From positions 51,454,379-51,518,378 of the forward strand of contig OX393550.1 in assembly GCA_947650365.1 (NCBI GenBank): a stretch of 64,000 bases of DNA. Reading direction: 5' to 3'. The notes below the pieces were generated by a model, which ran no database searches, was not told the DNA's origin, and was given only the letters and a program-made list of their open reading frames with translations. Of this stretch, positions 19,881 to 32,657 are shown piece after piece (the stretch's first letter is position 1; each line of letters begins with the position of its first letter). A program made the translations under genes and the position numbers. Source of the stretch: Chamaelirium japonicum. Taxonomy: Eukaryota; Streptophyta; Magnoliopsida; Liliales; Melanthiaceae.

Positions 19881-20133
19881 GGGGGCTGTTTGGTTCGCAA
19901 AATTGAAAGGAGAAACTGGATGCCGGGAAAATGGATGCCCACAAGATAATGGGAGGAAATTAGATACCAGGCTATTTCTCTCCAACGGCTAATTTGTGTA
20001 TAGGATCTGTCATACTTGGAAACGAATGTCGGGCTTATTTCCTGATCAATTTCGCAGACCAAACAAGCTATTACCCTCCCTCACGTGAGGGAATTGAATT
20101 CCCTCATTTCAATTCTTCAAACCAAATGGGCCC
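19881..20133. mobile_element. MITE with GGGGGCTGTTTGGTT ends
   Basis: The left end GGGGGCTGTTTGGTTCG and inverted right end GGGCCCATTTGGTTTG are related. Such GG(G)..TGTTTGG termini are typical of plant PIF/Harbinger-type (Tourist) MITEs. The expected TTA target duplication is not evident. About 253 bases, no coding sequence. Confidence 0.6.
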
Positions 20134-20255
20134 TTATGACATTCCTTGGGCTGAAGTGAACCGGTGCCAAATGGGGTGTCCGACTGCCTATATAAACTGG
20201 GCATCCATTCGATTCATTCCTTCACCAAGAAATGTCTCCTATCTCGTCTTCACTT

Positions 20256-20612
20256 AGAGCATCTCCAACGGGCTCCCAGGTTCCTTCCCTATTCTTGGAG
20301 TTCCTACATGCGAATTAGGCAAAGTATGGAGTAGGAATTGAAGTGCACTCCAGCTGCATCCAACGGCAAAGGCTTCTTCTTGATGTATTGGGTGTTTTTT
20401 TCACCCTCCTCTCTTCTTCTTGTACTTCATCATTTTATTAATCTACTGATTGGGGTCTAGGCCGAATCCCCCCCCCCCCCCCCTCATTCACTAAGAGGGA
20501 TTTCTCAAAAAAAAAAATCCTTCATTCCAGCAAAACAATTACTAACCGTTATTTTCAATTCATGGAATTCGGAATGGAAAGAGATTGTTCTGGAATGATG
20601 CCAAACACCCCC
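20256..20612. other. Remnants of two short repeat families and a C run
   Basis: AGAGCATCTCCAACGG at 20256-20271 is a common plant repeat end; its inverse also appears near 15693 and 58040. A C run lies at about 20467-20482. Bases 20520-20612 end in TGGAATGATGCCAAACACCC, the inverted end of the MITE at 58226-58426. No gene was seen. Confidence 0.5.
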
Positions 20613-20719
20613 TAAGTAGCCTTCAATGCAGTCAAAAGAGGAACCTAAATTAAATAAGAGGGTTAGATTCAGAGAGGGTGGTATGTGTAAAATTGCCCAA
20701 CATTTGGTTCCTTTTGAGT

Positions 20720-21500
20720 TAGATAGCGGCAACAGTCCAAGATCATTACTGGTAAACATAATATCATCAACATATAGGACTAGAATTATAAATTTGCTCC
20801 CACTGACCTTTAGGTAAATACATTAATCAACAATGTTTTCTTTAAAACCAAAGATCAGTATTACCTCGTTGAATTTGAGGTACTACTGTCAAGAGGATTG
20901 TTTTAGTTCATATATTGATTTCTTTAGTCTGCATACCATTTGCTCTTGTTTTTTGTGTGAGAATCCTTCAGGTTGTTTCATGTAAACATCCTCACACAAA
21001 TCCCCATTCAGAAAAGCAGTTTTGCCATCCATCTGGTGCAACTCAAGGTCAAACTAAGCCACCAGAGCCTTGATAATTCTGAAGGAGTCCTTCCTGGATA
21101 GTGGAGAGAAGGGCTCAGTGTAGTCAATGCCTTCTTTCTATGTGGATCGTTTGGCTACCAATCAGGCCTTGTACCTTTCTATATTGCCTCTTAAGTCCCA
21201 TTTGGTCTTGAAAACCCATTTACAACCAACGGGTTTCGATCCTTCAGGTAATACTACATGTCACAAACTTGGTTCTTAGCCATAGATTCAAGCTCATCAT
21301 CCATAGCATTGAACCACTCTTTAGAGTTAAAACTATTCATAGCTTCAAAAAAACTAAGGGAATCATTAACACAATGGCCATCTTCATGAAGGTAGACAAG
21401 ATAATTATTCGATATGGTAGGTCTTTTCTGTCTAGAGGATCTCCTCAACTCCAGTTGTGCTCCCACTGGTGGTGCTTGCTGTGGGATAACAACTGGTTCA
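20720..21500 (-). pseudogene. Copia reverse transcriptase fragment with YVDD box
   Basis: Minus-strand translation near 20830-20735 gives FIILVLYVDDIMFTSNDLGL, the catalytic strand-turn of Copia RT. Upstream, 21466-21254 contains RRSSRQKRPTISNNYLVYLH and EWFNAMDDELESMAKNQ, the usual entry to the domain. Stops and frame shifts separate them, and the sequence ends shortly after the catalytic box. Confidence 0.85.
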
Positions 21501-21738
21501 TGATCTTGATGGAGTGGTTATTGTTCTATATTTTGTGGTTCTTGAATTATGGGTTGTATTTCCATAGCACGAGACTATCCAACTGAAAATGGAATAAACC
21601 CATATGGAATAGGTGCAGGAGTTTCCTGTGAAGGAGTATCCTGCTCTATATGCTCCTCGAACACTATGTGTCAAGGTTGCACACTTCCACTGATTGAGTC
21701 ATCCTCTATAAACCTTGCAGTCCTTGTTTCTATAATCT

Positions 21739-22500
21739 TTATAGGAGATGATGGACAGTAGAACTTATACCCTTTGGACCTTTTCGATAACCGATGAAAT
21801 AACCTGATATGATTCTTAGGTCTAATTTCTTAATATGTGGGTTGTACACCCTAGCCTCAGCTTGATAACCCCACGTATGTAAATGTCTTAAACTTGGTTT
21901 CCTTTCTGTCCATATTTCATAGGGTGTCTTTGGAACTGTCTTCAAAGGAACACTGTTTAAGATATATGTGGCAGTTCTTAAGGCTTCAGCCCACAAAAAT
22001 AAAGTAAGAGTAGAATTACTGATCATACTCCTAACCATATCAATCAATGTGTGGTTCCTTCGCTCTGCTACACCATTCTGGCTTGGCGTACCAGGAGTGG
22101 TGTACTGAGGAACTATATCACACTGTTCAAGGAACTTTGCAAAAGGTCCAGGAGCTTGGCCTATTAAGGTCTGTCTACCAAAGTATTCACCACCTCGATA
22201 TGATCTGACCACCTTAATTCGTGAGTTAAGTTGGTTTTCTACCTCGGCCTTGAAAGCTTTAAAGGCATCGAGTGCTTCGGATTTCTCCTTAAGTAAGTAG
22301 ATATAACCAAATCTTGAATAATCATAAGTAAATGTGATGAAATACCATTGGCCTGTAATGCACTACGGGAACGGTCCACAAATGTCAGTATGGATCAAGT
22401 CTAGTGTTCCATTACTTCTTATAGCACCTTTAGAGGAGGTCTTGGTATGCTTTCCCTTTATGCAGTCTACACAGAGTCCAAAGTCAGAGAAGGTGATGCT
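21739..22500 (-). pseudogene. Copia integrase fragment
   Basis: The minus strand reads [50 protein letters not shown] and [20 protein letters not shown]. This is the second half of a Copia integrase core and its C-terminal region, with a frame break near 22212. Confidence 0.9.
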
Positions 22501-22685
22501 TAATAATCCTTCTCTAATTAATCTTTGAATTCTCTCATTGGAGTATGCCCTAATCTCCTATGCCATAATAAGGACAAGTGACTACTGGTTTCTTCATTTC
22601 CATGCAGAGTTACTAAAAATTGATTTTGTGAATTATTAAGTAGAATCCTATACAACTCATCAATCAGAATACCTTAACCAATACA

Positions 22686-23860
22686 TTAGGATTGATAACA
22701 CAATTGGAACTGGGAATTAATAAAGCTAAAAGCAAATCCCAATGAGTAAAGTCTTAATACAGAAATCAAATTTTTAAAAAAAGCATGAATATAAAAGATA
22801 TTTTCTAGATCAAGTACAAAGCCAGAATCTAGAAAAGGCCTAAAAGTGACAACGGGTTGAACTTTCGAGCGCATGCCATTCCCAGTAATCATGCTACGCT
22901 CATCCGGTCTTGGCAGCCTGCTAGACAGGTATCCCTGCATGGAATTTGCCACATGCACAGTGGCACCAGTGTCAATCCACCAAGTATCAGATGGAACACT
23001 GAATGCAATTCCAGGCATACCGAAACGAAGGAGTTATCTTTCTTCTGGATCCATTTAGCATAGCGAAGGCAATCCTTCTTCACGTGATCTCTTTTCTTGG
23101 AAAAGAGACACCTAGGGCCCTGAATGGCAGCTTGATTTTCCTGAGTAGCTGGCGCCCGTTTAATCTTCTTCTTTCTCGAGTCACGATTCACATGTCTGCT
23201 ACTTTCTCCTCTAGTGGGCTTCTGACCCTTATGATAGATCATATTGATGCTATGAGAACTCTCCTGTCTCAACCTGCCCTCCTTCTGAACACACATGGTC
23301 AGTTATTCATTCACTGACCATTTTTTCTTTTGTGTGTTGTAGGAGATCTTGAAGGGTCCGAATTCAAATAGCAGAGAGTTCAGTATGAACTGCACCAGAA
23401 AGGAGTCCGATATGGTAATCTCAATAGCATTCAGTTGCGATGCAATATCCCGCATCTCCATTATGTACTCCCGAATGGAGCCTTATCCGGAGTACCTCAT
23501 GGAAGAGAGTTTACTCATTAAGGTGCTGGCCAGTGCCTTATTAGGGCTAGCAAACTGTTGCTCCACGGCCTCAATGAATTCGCAAGATGTCTCACAATCG
23601 GGGATAGATCCCTTTATGTTTCTTCTGACATGCGCTTTCATCAGCATCAAACTGAGCCGATTAGAGCACTCCTACTTATCAAAAAAGGCCCTTTGATCTA
23701 GGGTAGACCCCTCTGTAGGAGAGACTGGCTTATTAGCCCTTAATGCCAAATCTAGGTCCATGCACCCTAACAGTATCAACATTCTCTCCTTCCACTCCGT
23801 ATAGTTGGAGTCGTTAAGGATAGGGAGAGAATTATTCATGGGTAGAGTAACATAGTAGGA
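22686..23860 (-). pseudogene. Copia gag and protease fragment
   Basis: At 23018-22686 the minus strand has TWWIDTGATVHVANSMQGYL, a retroviral-type aspartic protease start (D-T-G). Just upstream is CLFSKKRDHVKKDC, a zinc knuckle whose second cysteine is changed to serine. Gag sequence continues to about 23860 in broken frames. Confidence 0.82.
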
Positions 23861-23869
23861 TTAACAGCT

Positions 23870-25547
23870 GTAAGACAGAATAAACAGGAAAAATAAATTA
23901 GAAGCTACATCACAGAATTCCACACTTTAACTATCCTAAGTCATCGTCTGAGCATCAGACTAAGATGGCTTAGTGAGCAACCAAATGCAACATCACAACC
24001 CCTCCTTTGGGAGCAGAGCTATAACTGTGCTAGGTTAACTCAACTTGACAGTTTGCAATTGTCTGTAAGACTGGTGATTCTTAAGTTTTCAGTTGTAATA
24101 TGACACCATTGGGCAGTCAAGATCTCTTCAAAATAGGTCTCAATAGAATCCCCATCCTACTCCATCCTGAGCCTACTTTTGTGTTCAGCCCTCCTTTGGG
24201 AGCAGACCGGGCACGCTAGTACTCAGGTGCAAAACTGTGTAAACACAAGTTTTATGTGATAAACTCTAGATTCTTCTACCTGAGACCGCTTTGGCTTGCA
24301 CCCAGATAGTCGAAAAAGCGAGTAAGTACCACCCATAAGTGTTGCATTCAAAACATTACCACAAGTAGTGAACACTAAATAGTGCCAACTCAAGAGCATT
24401 ATATGGTGAAGAAAGTACTCACTCCAACTTGAGGCTACTTTGGCTAGCACTCAGTTGGTGTATGCACAAATCACATCTAGAAAAGTTGCATCCAACAAGA
24501 TGCGTCAATGTCACAATTTAGTGATTTCCAAAATTTTAGGATCTTTTCTGTTAATTGATATAAAACAGGGCTTTAGGGCTCGGCCAAGGATTCCACACAT
24601 CATCAAAAAAGTAATAGATAGTCCAAAGTCCAATTATACAGACCAAAATTGATGAATAAAATAACTTGGAAGCACTGTTTACAAACATGCCCCTTACTTT
24701 ATAAAATTACATAAAAGAACTTTCTGCATTTTCCTTCACACGACCTGTTACTGAATAATCTCATAGCCTTCGGGATCGCATGTAGGTCCAGCAATGTGCA
24801 TAGCATAAACATTCACAGCATTGCAGAAACATTCATAAAGAATAAATTGCATATAGGTCCATGGCCGACCCAAAAAATATTTTGCAGAAAAACCCTTATT
24901 TAATTAATTGACAGATGGTTCATTATGTGGTATGACTCGATTTAGTCCAAGCCAAATCGGTTCATACCCGGATCGGTTCGATTCGAAACAATTTGGATCG
25001 GATGACTTGGGGCAGGCGGGTCAAAACAATTCAATTGGGATTAATGGGTTTTATCACATAGCACTGGTTGCATGTTAAGTGGGCCCTCAGAATGGTTCCC
25101 ACAAAACACATACAGAATGTGCAAAGTGCCCCAACCACTCCGATTGATGCACCGCCCACACGCAAGCCGCCGACTGCGAGGCCGCCGGCAAGCATCGGGA
25201 TCGTCTCCAACGCCGTCCCGCAGCACCGCCCGACGACGGCTCTCACCTTTCTCTCCTTTTTTTTTTTTTTTTTGAGAAATGGAAAAGAAATTTTTTTGGG
25301 GGGATTTCGGATGCGATGGCAACTCGGCAGTGGGCAAGAGGACTTGTTCGGCGAGCCCTCTGAATCCGTTAAAAATGAAAACTGGATTTTGGGTTTCTTG
25401 CTGTACAACCATGGGAAAAATTCTTCCCATTTCATCCGATCGAAATTGGTCGAATACAAATTTTAGAAAAAAATCAATAAAAATAATTGCAGAAATTGAA
25501 CATTATGAATTGGCTGTTCAACCAATCCGTCTAGGTCGGAACCACAG
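23870..25547 (-). other. Leader region between gag and primer-binding site of the truncated Copia
   Basis: No gene is recognised. Two similar blocks at about 24225-24310 and 24420-24480 share CTACTTTGGCTAGCACTCAG-like words. An A/T homopolymer lies at 25258-25273, and a GC-rich patch at 25140-25250 has chance open frames on both strands. Confidence 0.45.
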
Positions 25548-25559
25548 CTCTTATACCAA
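25548..25559 (-). other. Primer-binding site of the truncated Copia (TGGTATAAGAGC)
   Basis: On the minus strand TGGTATAAGAGC lies directly inside the LTR. It differs from the usual TGGTATCAGAGC at one base. Confidence 0.85.
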
Positions 25560-25560
25560 T

Positions 25561-25969
25561 TGTAAGTGGATTTTACTCCTGATTATCCAAGAGAGATCCT
25601 ACTTCTAAGAGTATAGGATCGTTACCAAAAGCAGAAGTATCCATGGATGAAGAACTTGTGTGAATCACGATCTCCGATGCGTGTTCCTCGGACTTGGTTT
25701 CACTCTCTGAGGCAAGAGGGATATCTCTTTGGTGTGGACAGAGGGGGTATCCAGAAAAACTCACGTAGAGATGTCGTTACCCGGGAGGGGGACCAAGTAC
25801 CGTTATTTATAACCCTTTATGATTTCTTCCCATCAGAGAAATCAACAGATCCAACGGATGTGATTGATCTCAAAATTAGACCAAGTAGTCCAGAGCATAT
25901 ATATGGAAAGCCCAATCAACAATCACCCAGGCCCCCTTTATTGGGTTTTCACGTGCCCATAGGCTTACA
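25561..25969 (-). repeat. 5' LTR of the truncated Copia
   Basis: The 409 bases are bounded by TGTAAG and CTTACA in plus orientation, next to the primer-binding site. A TATA box (minus strand TTATAAATAA, about 25803-25811) sits in promoter position. No second LTR copy is present in the window. Confidence 0.8.
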
Positions 25970-26780
25970 GTGTCAGTAACGGCTCATTAGCAGATTTCCC
26001 ACTCTTCAGCAGGACAAGGGATTTCCTAACGGCCTACCTTGCCAGCTCCTTGTGTTCCTGTTCAAAATCCAGAATACTAATGAACAAGGGGGACTCTTCT
26101 TCCCAAAGTCTTCAGGTAGAACAAAGAGATCAAGTTACCTTTCTTTCGAAGCTGATCAACCAAGCTGAAATCAGCAAGCGTGTCCTCAAAGAGTCCCATG
26201 ATGAATTTGATGCGCAGTATCCTTCTTACCGCATCGTTGATTCTGCTCATTTGGATTGCGTTGGCATTAACAAGAGCGGTCAGATCATCTACAACACATC
26301 CAAACACAAACTTAAGAAGCAAATCACTAGCATGAAAGGCCAGGGTACTAATAATTCTTTGTAAGCGCCGCGATCGTATCAATGATCAAGAGATGCTAAC
26401 CATATCGATATCGGCATTGATTCCAGTTAGTACAGAATAAGTGTAGTTTGCTCCTGGTGGTGATGTGATCCTATCAATGCCTGGCCAATCCGAAATAACA
26501 AAGCCCAGAAAATCCATGGACGGACATTGTTAAATGATGAGATCAAACCGGTGAAGGCAATTAGAAAATCACATTGGAAAAAAAAAACTCAAACTGAGTT
26601 GAAAGGATGATATAACCTTGAATCGAAGTCTGTTCTTGAGGAAGCCGGTGATTAGGCCACGGTTCGCATGCATCTTCACTCCATTCCAACTCGAGTACGA
26701 GACCATGACGGTTGTAATTGGACTTGGCCAAGGGAATTGATGGCCTCGATATTTCATCGAGATCAACCGTAAGCGAGAAG
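25970..26780 (-). pseudogene. GH3 beta-glucosidase / glucan exohydrolase-like gene fragment
   Basis: Minus-strand exon-like blocks in family order are [20 protein letters not shown] plus [10 protein letters not shown] (to 26617), GFVISDWPGIDRITSPPGAN plus YTYSVLTGINADIDMV (about 26515-26390), DDLTALVNANAIQMSRINDA plus VRRILRIKFIMGLFEDTLAD (about 26300-26120), and EHKELAR*AVRKSLVLLKSG (about 26068-25990). These match plant glycoside hydrolase family 3 exohydrolases, which release glucose from beta-glucans in the cell wall; SDW carries the catalytic Asp. A stop replaces the expected Glu in the last block, one acceptor looks lost, and the Copia LTR cuts the gene after NEPLL. N- and C-terminal parts are absent. 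Confidence 0.85.
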
Positions 26781-27140
26781 CTCCACCTTGAATGCTTTGA
26801 TGGTTCCAATTTCATGGCAGTAGAGGATCCTATTCCAATTGAAGGCATTGAAGATCACTTGTGTCCCAGACTGAAGCTTGTCCACCATTGCCACCACAAT
26901 CTTCTGCAGCTACCTCCAATTCTCTGACTGGCTTGTTATTGCAATCATCAAAGCAATCTTGTCATCTTCAAACGAAGAAAGCTGCCATCCCTACAAGACC
27001 GTGAAAAGATTATGCCGGATCATCAGAAGTGGGTGGATGATGACTGCTTCGACACTCGTATCGTTCTCAACTCTCTTGTTAATGAACTCTATGGCGCTGA
27101 CATATTGAAAGGTTATTCGACAAAAGAGCTTTGGGAGGGA
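26781..27140 (+). other. Unassigned stretch with a possible gag-like fragment
   Basis: Plus-strand 27016-27139 reads DHQKWVDDDCFDTRIVLNSL plus VNELYGADILKGYSTKELWE, which resembles the middle of Copia gag proteins (NGL...LY....TAKELWE). Too short for certainty. The part 26781-26925 continues an open stretch on the minus strand next to the GH3 fragment but is not recognised. Confidence 0.4.
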
Positions 27141-27863
27141 TCAGAGCATAATACAAGACTGAAGATACATCAAACAAAAAGTAATTGTTGAATCTGAGGA
27201 GTTACCAAATACAGCAAACTTCCAATACCAATGCACACCGGATAGACCATATTCTGTAGACAATTTCGCCGCATCCTCTGCGCCATTGGAGGAGACTTCA
27301 ATTGCATCAAAGAAAAGGAACTTAGTCTGTGCTTTCTAATTTGTTAGTGCACACTAATTCTCATTTAATGAAAGGTTTCCCCCATCATAGCATCAAACCT
27401 TCATTTTTTTTAATAAATCTGAGGATTTATCACTTAAATCGTCGTTTATACCATATCAAACCACAAGTTCATGTAGTTGTATTTTCACTAATCACAGATC
27501 ATGAGATAAATGTTATCTCATAACAATTGACCAACCGCAAATATCTTCAACCATCATGAAGAGAGATGATCTTATGTCAACCTTCACCCTGATGAATTGC
27601 TTCATTGTTGAATGAAATAGATCACCACCAAATTTATCTAACTCACAACACCATCTCATATAATACAGAAATGGAGACCAACCACTTCTCCATAAAAAAA
27701 AATGGAGTTCAATCAATAAGCAATTTGCAAATGCTTGCTTGGTATTCCTAAATCCGAGATGAGAATATCGCTATCAGGTATTAACTCAAACTGTATTTTG
27801 AGATAACACACTCTCAGATTTCAACTTCAAAAAAAAAAGAAAAGAAAAAGGAAGCTCTCTTTC
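27141..27863. other. Region downstream of the kinesin gene, nothing recognised
   Basis: AT-rich, no supported gene. On the minus strand 27295-27180 has an open stretch (VSSNGAEDAAKLSTEYGLSG) that I could not assign. The kinesin 3' UTR and polyadenylation signals must lie here (minus strand, left of 27864). Confidence 0.4.
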
Positions 27864-30800
27864 CTATAGCCATCCTCTTGACCTTTCCCTCTCCTTGATT
27901 CCTCCAGTCACCAGATCCTTGTTAGCTCTGCTATGAGGGATGAGCTTTTGGGTGGTGACCACTTTAGGTGTTCTGGTGAGCCTTCCAAATGCCTTAGCTT
28001 GATCTATCTTCCTTTGCCTATGCACCTCACTGTGTGGTATCTTCTCCACAACGGACGTCGGCACGAAAACAACGTTCTCGTGCTCCCCGCACATCGCACT
28101 CCTTAGTTCTCTTTTCCGCTTGATCTCGTGGAGGGTCTCCGTCCCTTTCAACAAGATCGATCCCTGATGACCCGTCACCATCCTGTTCAGAGAGTTCGAG
28201 TTTCCGAGAATCTGAGGGTCTGTGTCGCTCATCGTTTCATCCTTTGAGATTGCTTTCCTTTTTGCTTGGCTTGCAATTCTCGAGGTATCAGTAGAGTTCA
28301 TTAGCAACATGGGCTCCTGATCTTCCCTCTCTTCTCGTAGCTTGTCTTCGAGCTCCTTAACCTGCGGTTGTTTAAAGAGTAATATTGGTTATCACAGATT
28401 CTTTACTGTGTTGAAAGAAAGAAATCACTGCTTTCTCCCAAATGTTTTCTACCTTTTTTTCAAGCATCGACTCAGATTGCCGTCTCTCCTTGAGCTTAAA
28501 CTCGAGTTCCTTAGCCTGCACAACATATTAAAGATGTCGGTAATTGTAGCTTATTCAGGGTCAAAAGCAATCAGACAACATTGCAACTACCTTTTCCTCT
28601 GCTGCTGATTCAAAGTGTACTTGTTCCTTAAGCCTGTAATCGAGCTCTTGAACCTGCGAAACAAGATTTATACAGAAATGTTGCAGTTCAATCTTAGCCT
28701 ACAATAGTACGGGGAATGAGTAATTTATATTTACTGTGTTGAAATACAGAAATCATTGTTTGCTGCCAAACACGTTTTACCTTCTGTTCAAGCATTGATT
28801 CGGATTGCCGTCTCTCCCTAAGCTTAAATTCAAGTTCCTTAACCTGCAATTGCGTTACACATTAAATTTGTCAGCGATGGTAGTTAATCCAGTGTTAGGG
28901 CAACATCTCTACAACACCTTTTGTTCAGCTACTGATCCGGCGCATGCTTGTTCTTTAAGCTTGCATTCAAGCTCTTTAACCTGTGAGACAAATTTAAGAG
29001 ACAATACACGGTAATAATCTTAGCCTACATAAAGAGAATAGATTATAATTGTCGCTATTTCTGGTTCGATGTCAAGTACACCTTTTGCTGAAGCATCATC
29101 AACTCAGAGTGTTGCTGCTCTTTCAGCTTGTATTCCAACTCTTTTACCTAGTACAAAGGGTTCATGAGCTTCTTTTGGTGAAAAAATAGTTATTAACTTC
29201 ATCAACATTGCCATCTTTCGAAAGATACCTTTTGTTGAAGTAATTCCGTCTTTGATTCCAATTGGCCTTCAAGCTCTTTGTTCTTCAAGAAGATGGGAAA
29301 TACTTAGATCTACATTGACCAAAGTGATTGATAATTAATTTGGGGATTCCCTTATATAACATGCAATACCTTTTCTTGTAGATTTCTACAAAGTTGTTCT
29401 TTTCCTTTGACTTTATTCTCTAAGTTCTGGCAGTTCTCTTCGAGGTTCCGCAAGGACTCGTCTTTGGTTCTACCTTCCTGCCTCACTTTGTCAACCTTCA
29501 CAATGGAGGGTGACATAGCATTTGTGCTCGGTATTCTGGAATGTAGATTAGCTAGAAGAAATTTAAACGAGCACGTTTATTTCTAAACACCCACATACTC
29601 ACCATCTGTCTTAGTCTTTGAAGCTCTCCTGCATCAACCTGCTTCCTAGCGGGGCCCAACTCTATCCCCCGAACCCGGCTTGCAAAGTTCAAGGAACTAA
29701 GTGTTTCACCCACATCATTCCCCGAGGGACTGATTTGTACGAACATTAGTGCTTTCGAGTCACCTCCTGCGTTGTAAAGAGAGGAGAGAAGTAGCTGAGT
29801 GGGTGAATAGATCAAAAAAAAATATCAGAATCCCTTAGAATTTGGCAGGACAATGGCAGGAAAAAAGAAAGGAAAAATGGGATCATTAAAGGATGAGAGC
29901 CAAATACCTAACGAATCTTGAAGCAAATGTGTCAGCTTGGAGTTTCTGGATAAACATTGAAGACTATTATTATCAAATGATGAGGGTAAGAAAGAATGAA
30001 GACTCTATAAAAGGTCATATAGTACGTAACCATACCTGTAAGGGACGTGGCTGCTTTTGTTCGAGAGTGCGGATATGACATCCCCGAGGGCTGAAAGGGA
30101 CCTATTGATGTTCTGAGCTTCTTTGAGCCTCTCACCTTGAACATCAGTCTTTGCAAGCCTCTCACTTCCCGCCAAATCTATGAGCCAAAGCTTGCTTTTC
30201 GTGCATTCCCCGTTCATCAAGTTCTTCGAACTTACCATTATACATAACATGCTGAAGTACCAAATATGCATTAGAAGCTAAAGTATATAATCATAAAACA
30301 AAAACAGAAGAAAGCCCAAACCAACTACGGACCAATGGGATCGACTGCTATGCTCGTTTACATTGTTAGACCCAACAGCTCTAGCATTACTGCCGGCCTG
30401 CAAAACATCCCAAACCTCCTTTATGTTCTCCACATTGGCCTCCACAATTCCCGGCACATGATGAAGCCCTTCAGCTGCCTGTCTGACCTCCAACCTGAAG
30501 AAAGCAAGCCAAAGTTTTTTTTAGATCGATGCAAAAACCCCAAAAATGTTCGAACGAACACAAACAGACTTGAAGGAGTGGATTGTACTGTACTTCTTTG
30601 ACGATGGTGACGTCGCCAACAAGTCTCTGATCTGCTCGTTGTATATCTCAAGCACACTGACAGATATGCTATATGTGAATGTCTCCCTTCTCTCCCAAGC
30701 AATCTTAAACAACTCTTCCAAAGTCCTATAATTCACTCCTCTATCCCCTTCCCTACCCTCCATTGTAAAAGTCTTCCCCGTCCCGGTTTGCCCATATGCA

Positions 30801-32618
30801 AATATGCAGACGTTGTAGCCATCTAAGACAGATGTTACAAATGGTGATGCATCGGCATAGACATCGGCTGCTCATGATGAGAGGAATCAATTCAGTCCAA
30901 TTTGAATGTATCCAATAAAAAAAATGATTATCATGCTTTTTCCAAACAAACTTGCCCTATGTTCCGATCCACGATGCCGATTCATTGGTTAGAAATTCTT
31001 ATGAAGAAACATATATTCAAACATAAATATGCATTTCATTGATGCATCTTTCAATGCATATTATAGACTAATAATGCATTTCGGTTGTCTTAGGTTGTTT
31101 AGAAACATTACATGCACCATAGCATATTAAATCTTCCAATCACCTTGATTGTCATTTGGAGAATAAACTCGGTCGAATTTAAATATTTTTTTTGTCGACC
31201 CAGGATTCATGACCCCAAGATCGCCATCCTTTGCTGCTTCAAAATCTACCACAGTTCCATGGCCCGACATGAGCTCTTCCCTACTTAAAGGGCGGCACCT
31301 ACAAAACACCCTGATATTACCTGAAAGGAAAATGGAAATTGGTAAGGGTAAATTCAGCAATCATGCAATCACAATGTGACATATGGAAAAGAAACCACAC
31401 ACGCCTTTAATCTCTTGAACTTGGTTGTACAGTTTCTTTCTCTTGGCCAACTCTTCGTAGTACTTCATCTTAAGATCTTCACACTGTGCAACTGCAACAT
31501 AAAGCTATGAGATATTAACGACAACTAAGTTATGATATGATGATTGTAAATAGATATTAAGCATCTTTTTTGGAGGTATTGGATTTAAACTTACCTAATG
31601 CCTGAACTGAAACAATCATCTTATTCAAGTCGGGAATAGAGTGGGCGCATTCGTGTGCTTCTTGAGAAAGTCGGGAGTGGTCTCCTTTCAATGCCTGAAG
31701 GAATGAACAAAAATACAAAGAAAATAAACTAAAGAATATACAAACTATTTGCCCATTCTAATAATAATTTTTTAAAAAAACTTCAAATCTTAAAACCCAA
31801 AGCATATTTACCTTAAGTTTTCCTTCCAAATCCTTGATGGCAGCAGCCCAGATCATCTTATCACGTTGATAACTTTCAGAAAGAATTCTCACTTCTTCTG
31901 TTTGTTTTTCGATGTCTCGTGCTAAGAACACAGAAAAAGATGTTTTAAGATATGTGATCTTCATCTATTAAAGAAAAACACATTGGATCCAAAAACTTCA
32001 TCTACCTACTTAGAGTGTCGGCTAGGAACATCTTGTTGTCATATTCCATTCTCATCTTATCCATTTGCTCATTTGCAGCCGTTAGGGACATCCAAGCCTC
32101 ATAGCACTCGTCGGATTTCAATTTAAATTGATCAGTCAGCTCTTGGATCTTCTTCTCATACTTGGCAATGAATTTCATCCTTCGAGCCCTATTCTGCAAC
32201 ATGAACCATAAACCAAATCCGAGAATTGGTTCAGAAGTTCAATCTGATGCAAAGTCCAAAGCTCTAGACTACACGTCGAGTTCCTGACCTGAATTGGAGA
32301 GACTTGTAACTCGGTGGCACATTTCTCGCATGTTAGATGCTCCGATGTCTCCAAGGGTGCTGTATCATAGTTTGAAATAAGCACAAACTAAATCTAATAT
32401 GAACTAGAATGATCCATCGGAATGAATATGCATCACATCTACCTGAGAATTCTGGCGCTTTCCTAATGGAGATCCCACAAACCACTGGAGTTCCACGTTT
32501 TCCCTCAAATTTAATTAAAATCGATCCATTTCCGGCTGCAGAAACTCTAACGTCAATTAGCTGCAGAGGCTTATTAGCACCCACGACCGCATATATGTCG
32601 AGCTCAGACACTATCTGC

Positions 32619-32657
<39 letters not shown>

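Larger units (their letters stand above)
20640..25969 (-). mobile_element. 3'-truncated Copia retrotransposon
   Basis: From right to left the minus strand shows a 5' LTR (25561-25969), a primer-binding site, a long leader, gag (about 23860-23040), protease (about 23018-22686), integrase (about 22500-21739) and the reverse transcriptase N-terminal two-thirds (about 21500-20640), ending after the catalytic YVDD box. RNase H, polypurine tract and 3' LTR are missing, so the left end is a deletion or truncation. Many stops and frame shifts are present. The LTR abuts the GH3 pseudogene exon, so the element landed in that gene copy. Confidence 0.88.

Noticed and set aside
25031-25466. Overlapping open frames near 25.1-25.4 kb
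   Set aside because: They lie in a Copia leader with homopolymers; both strands open, no domain.
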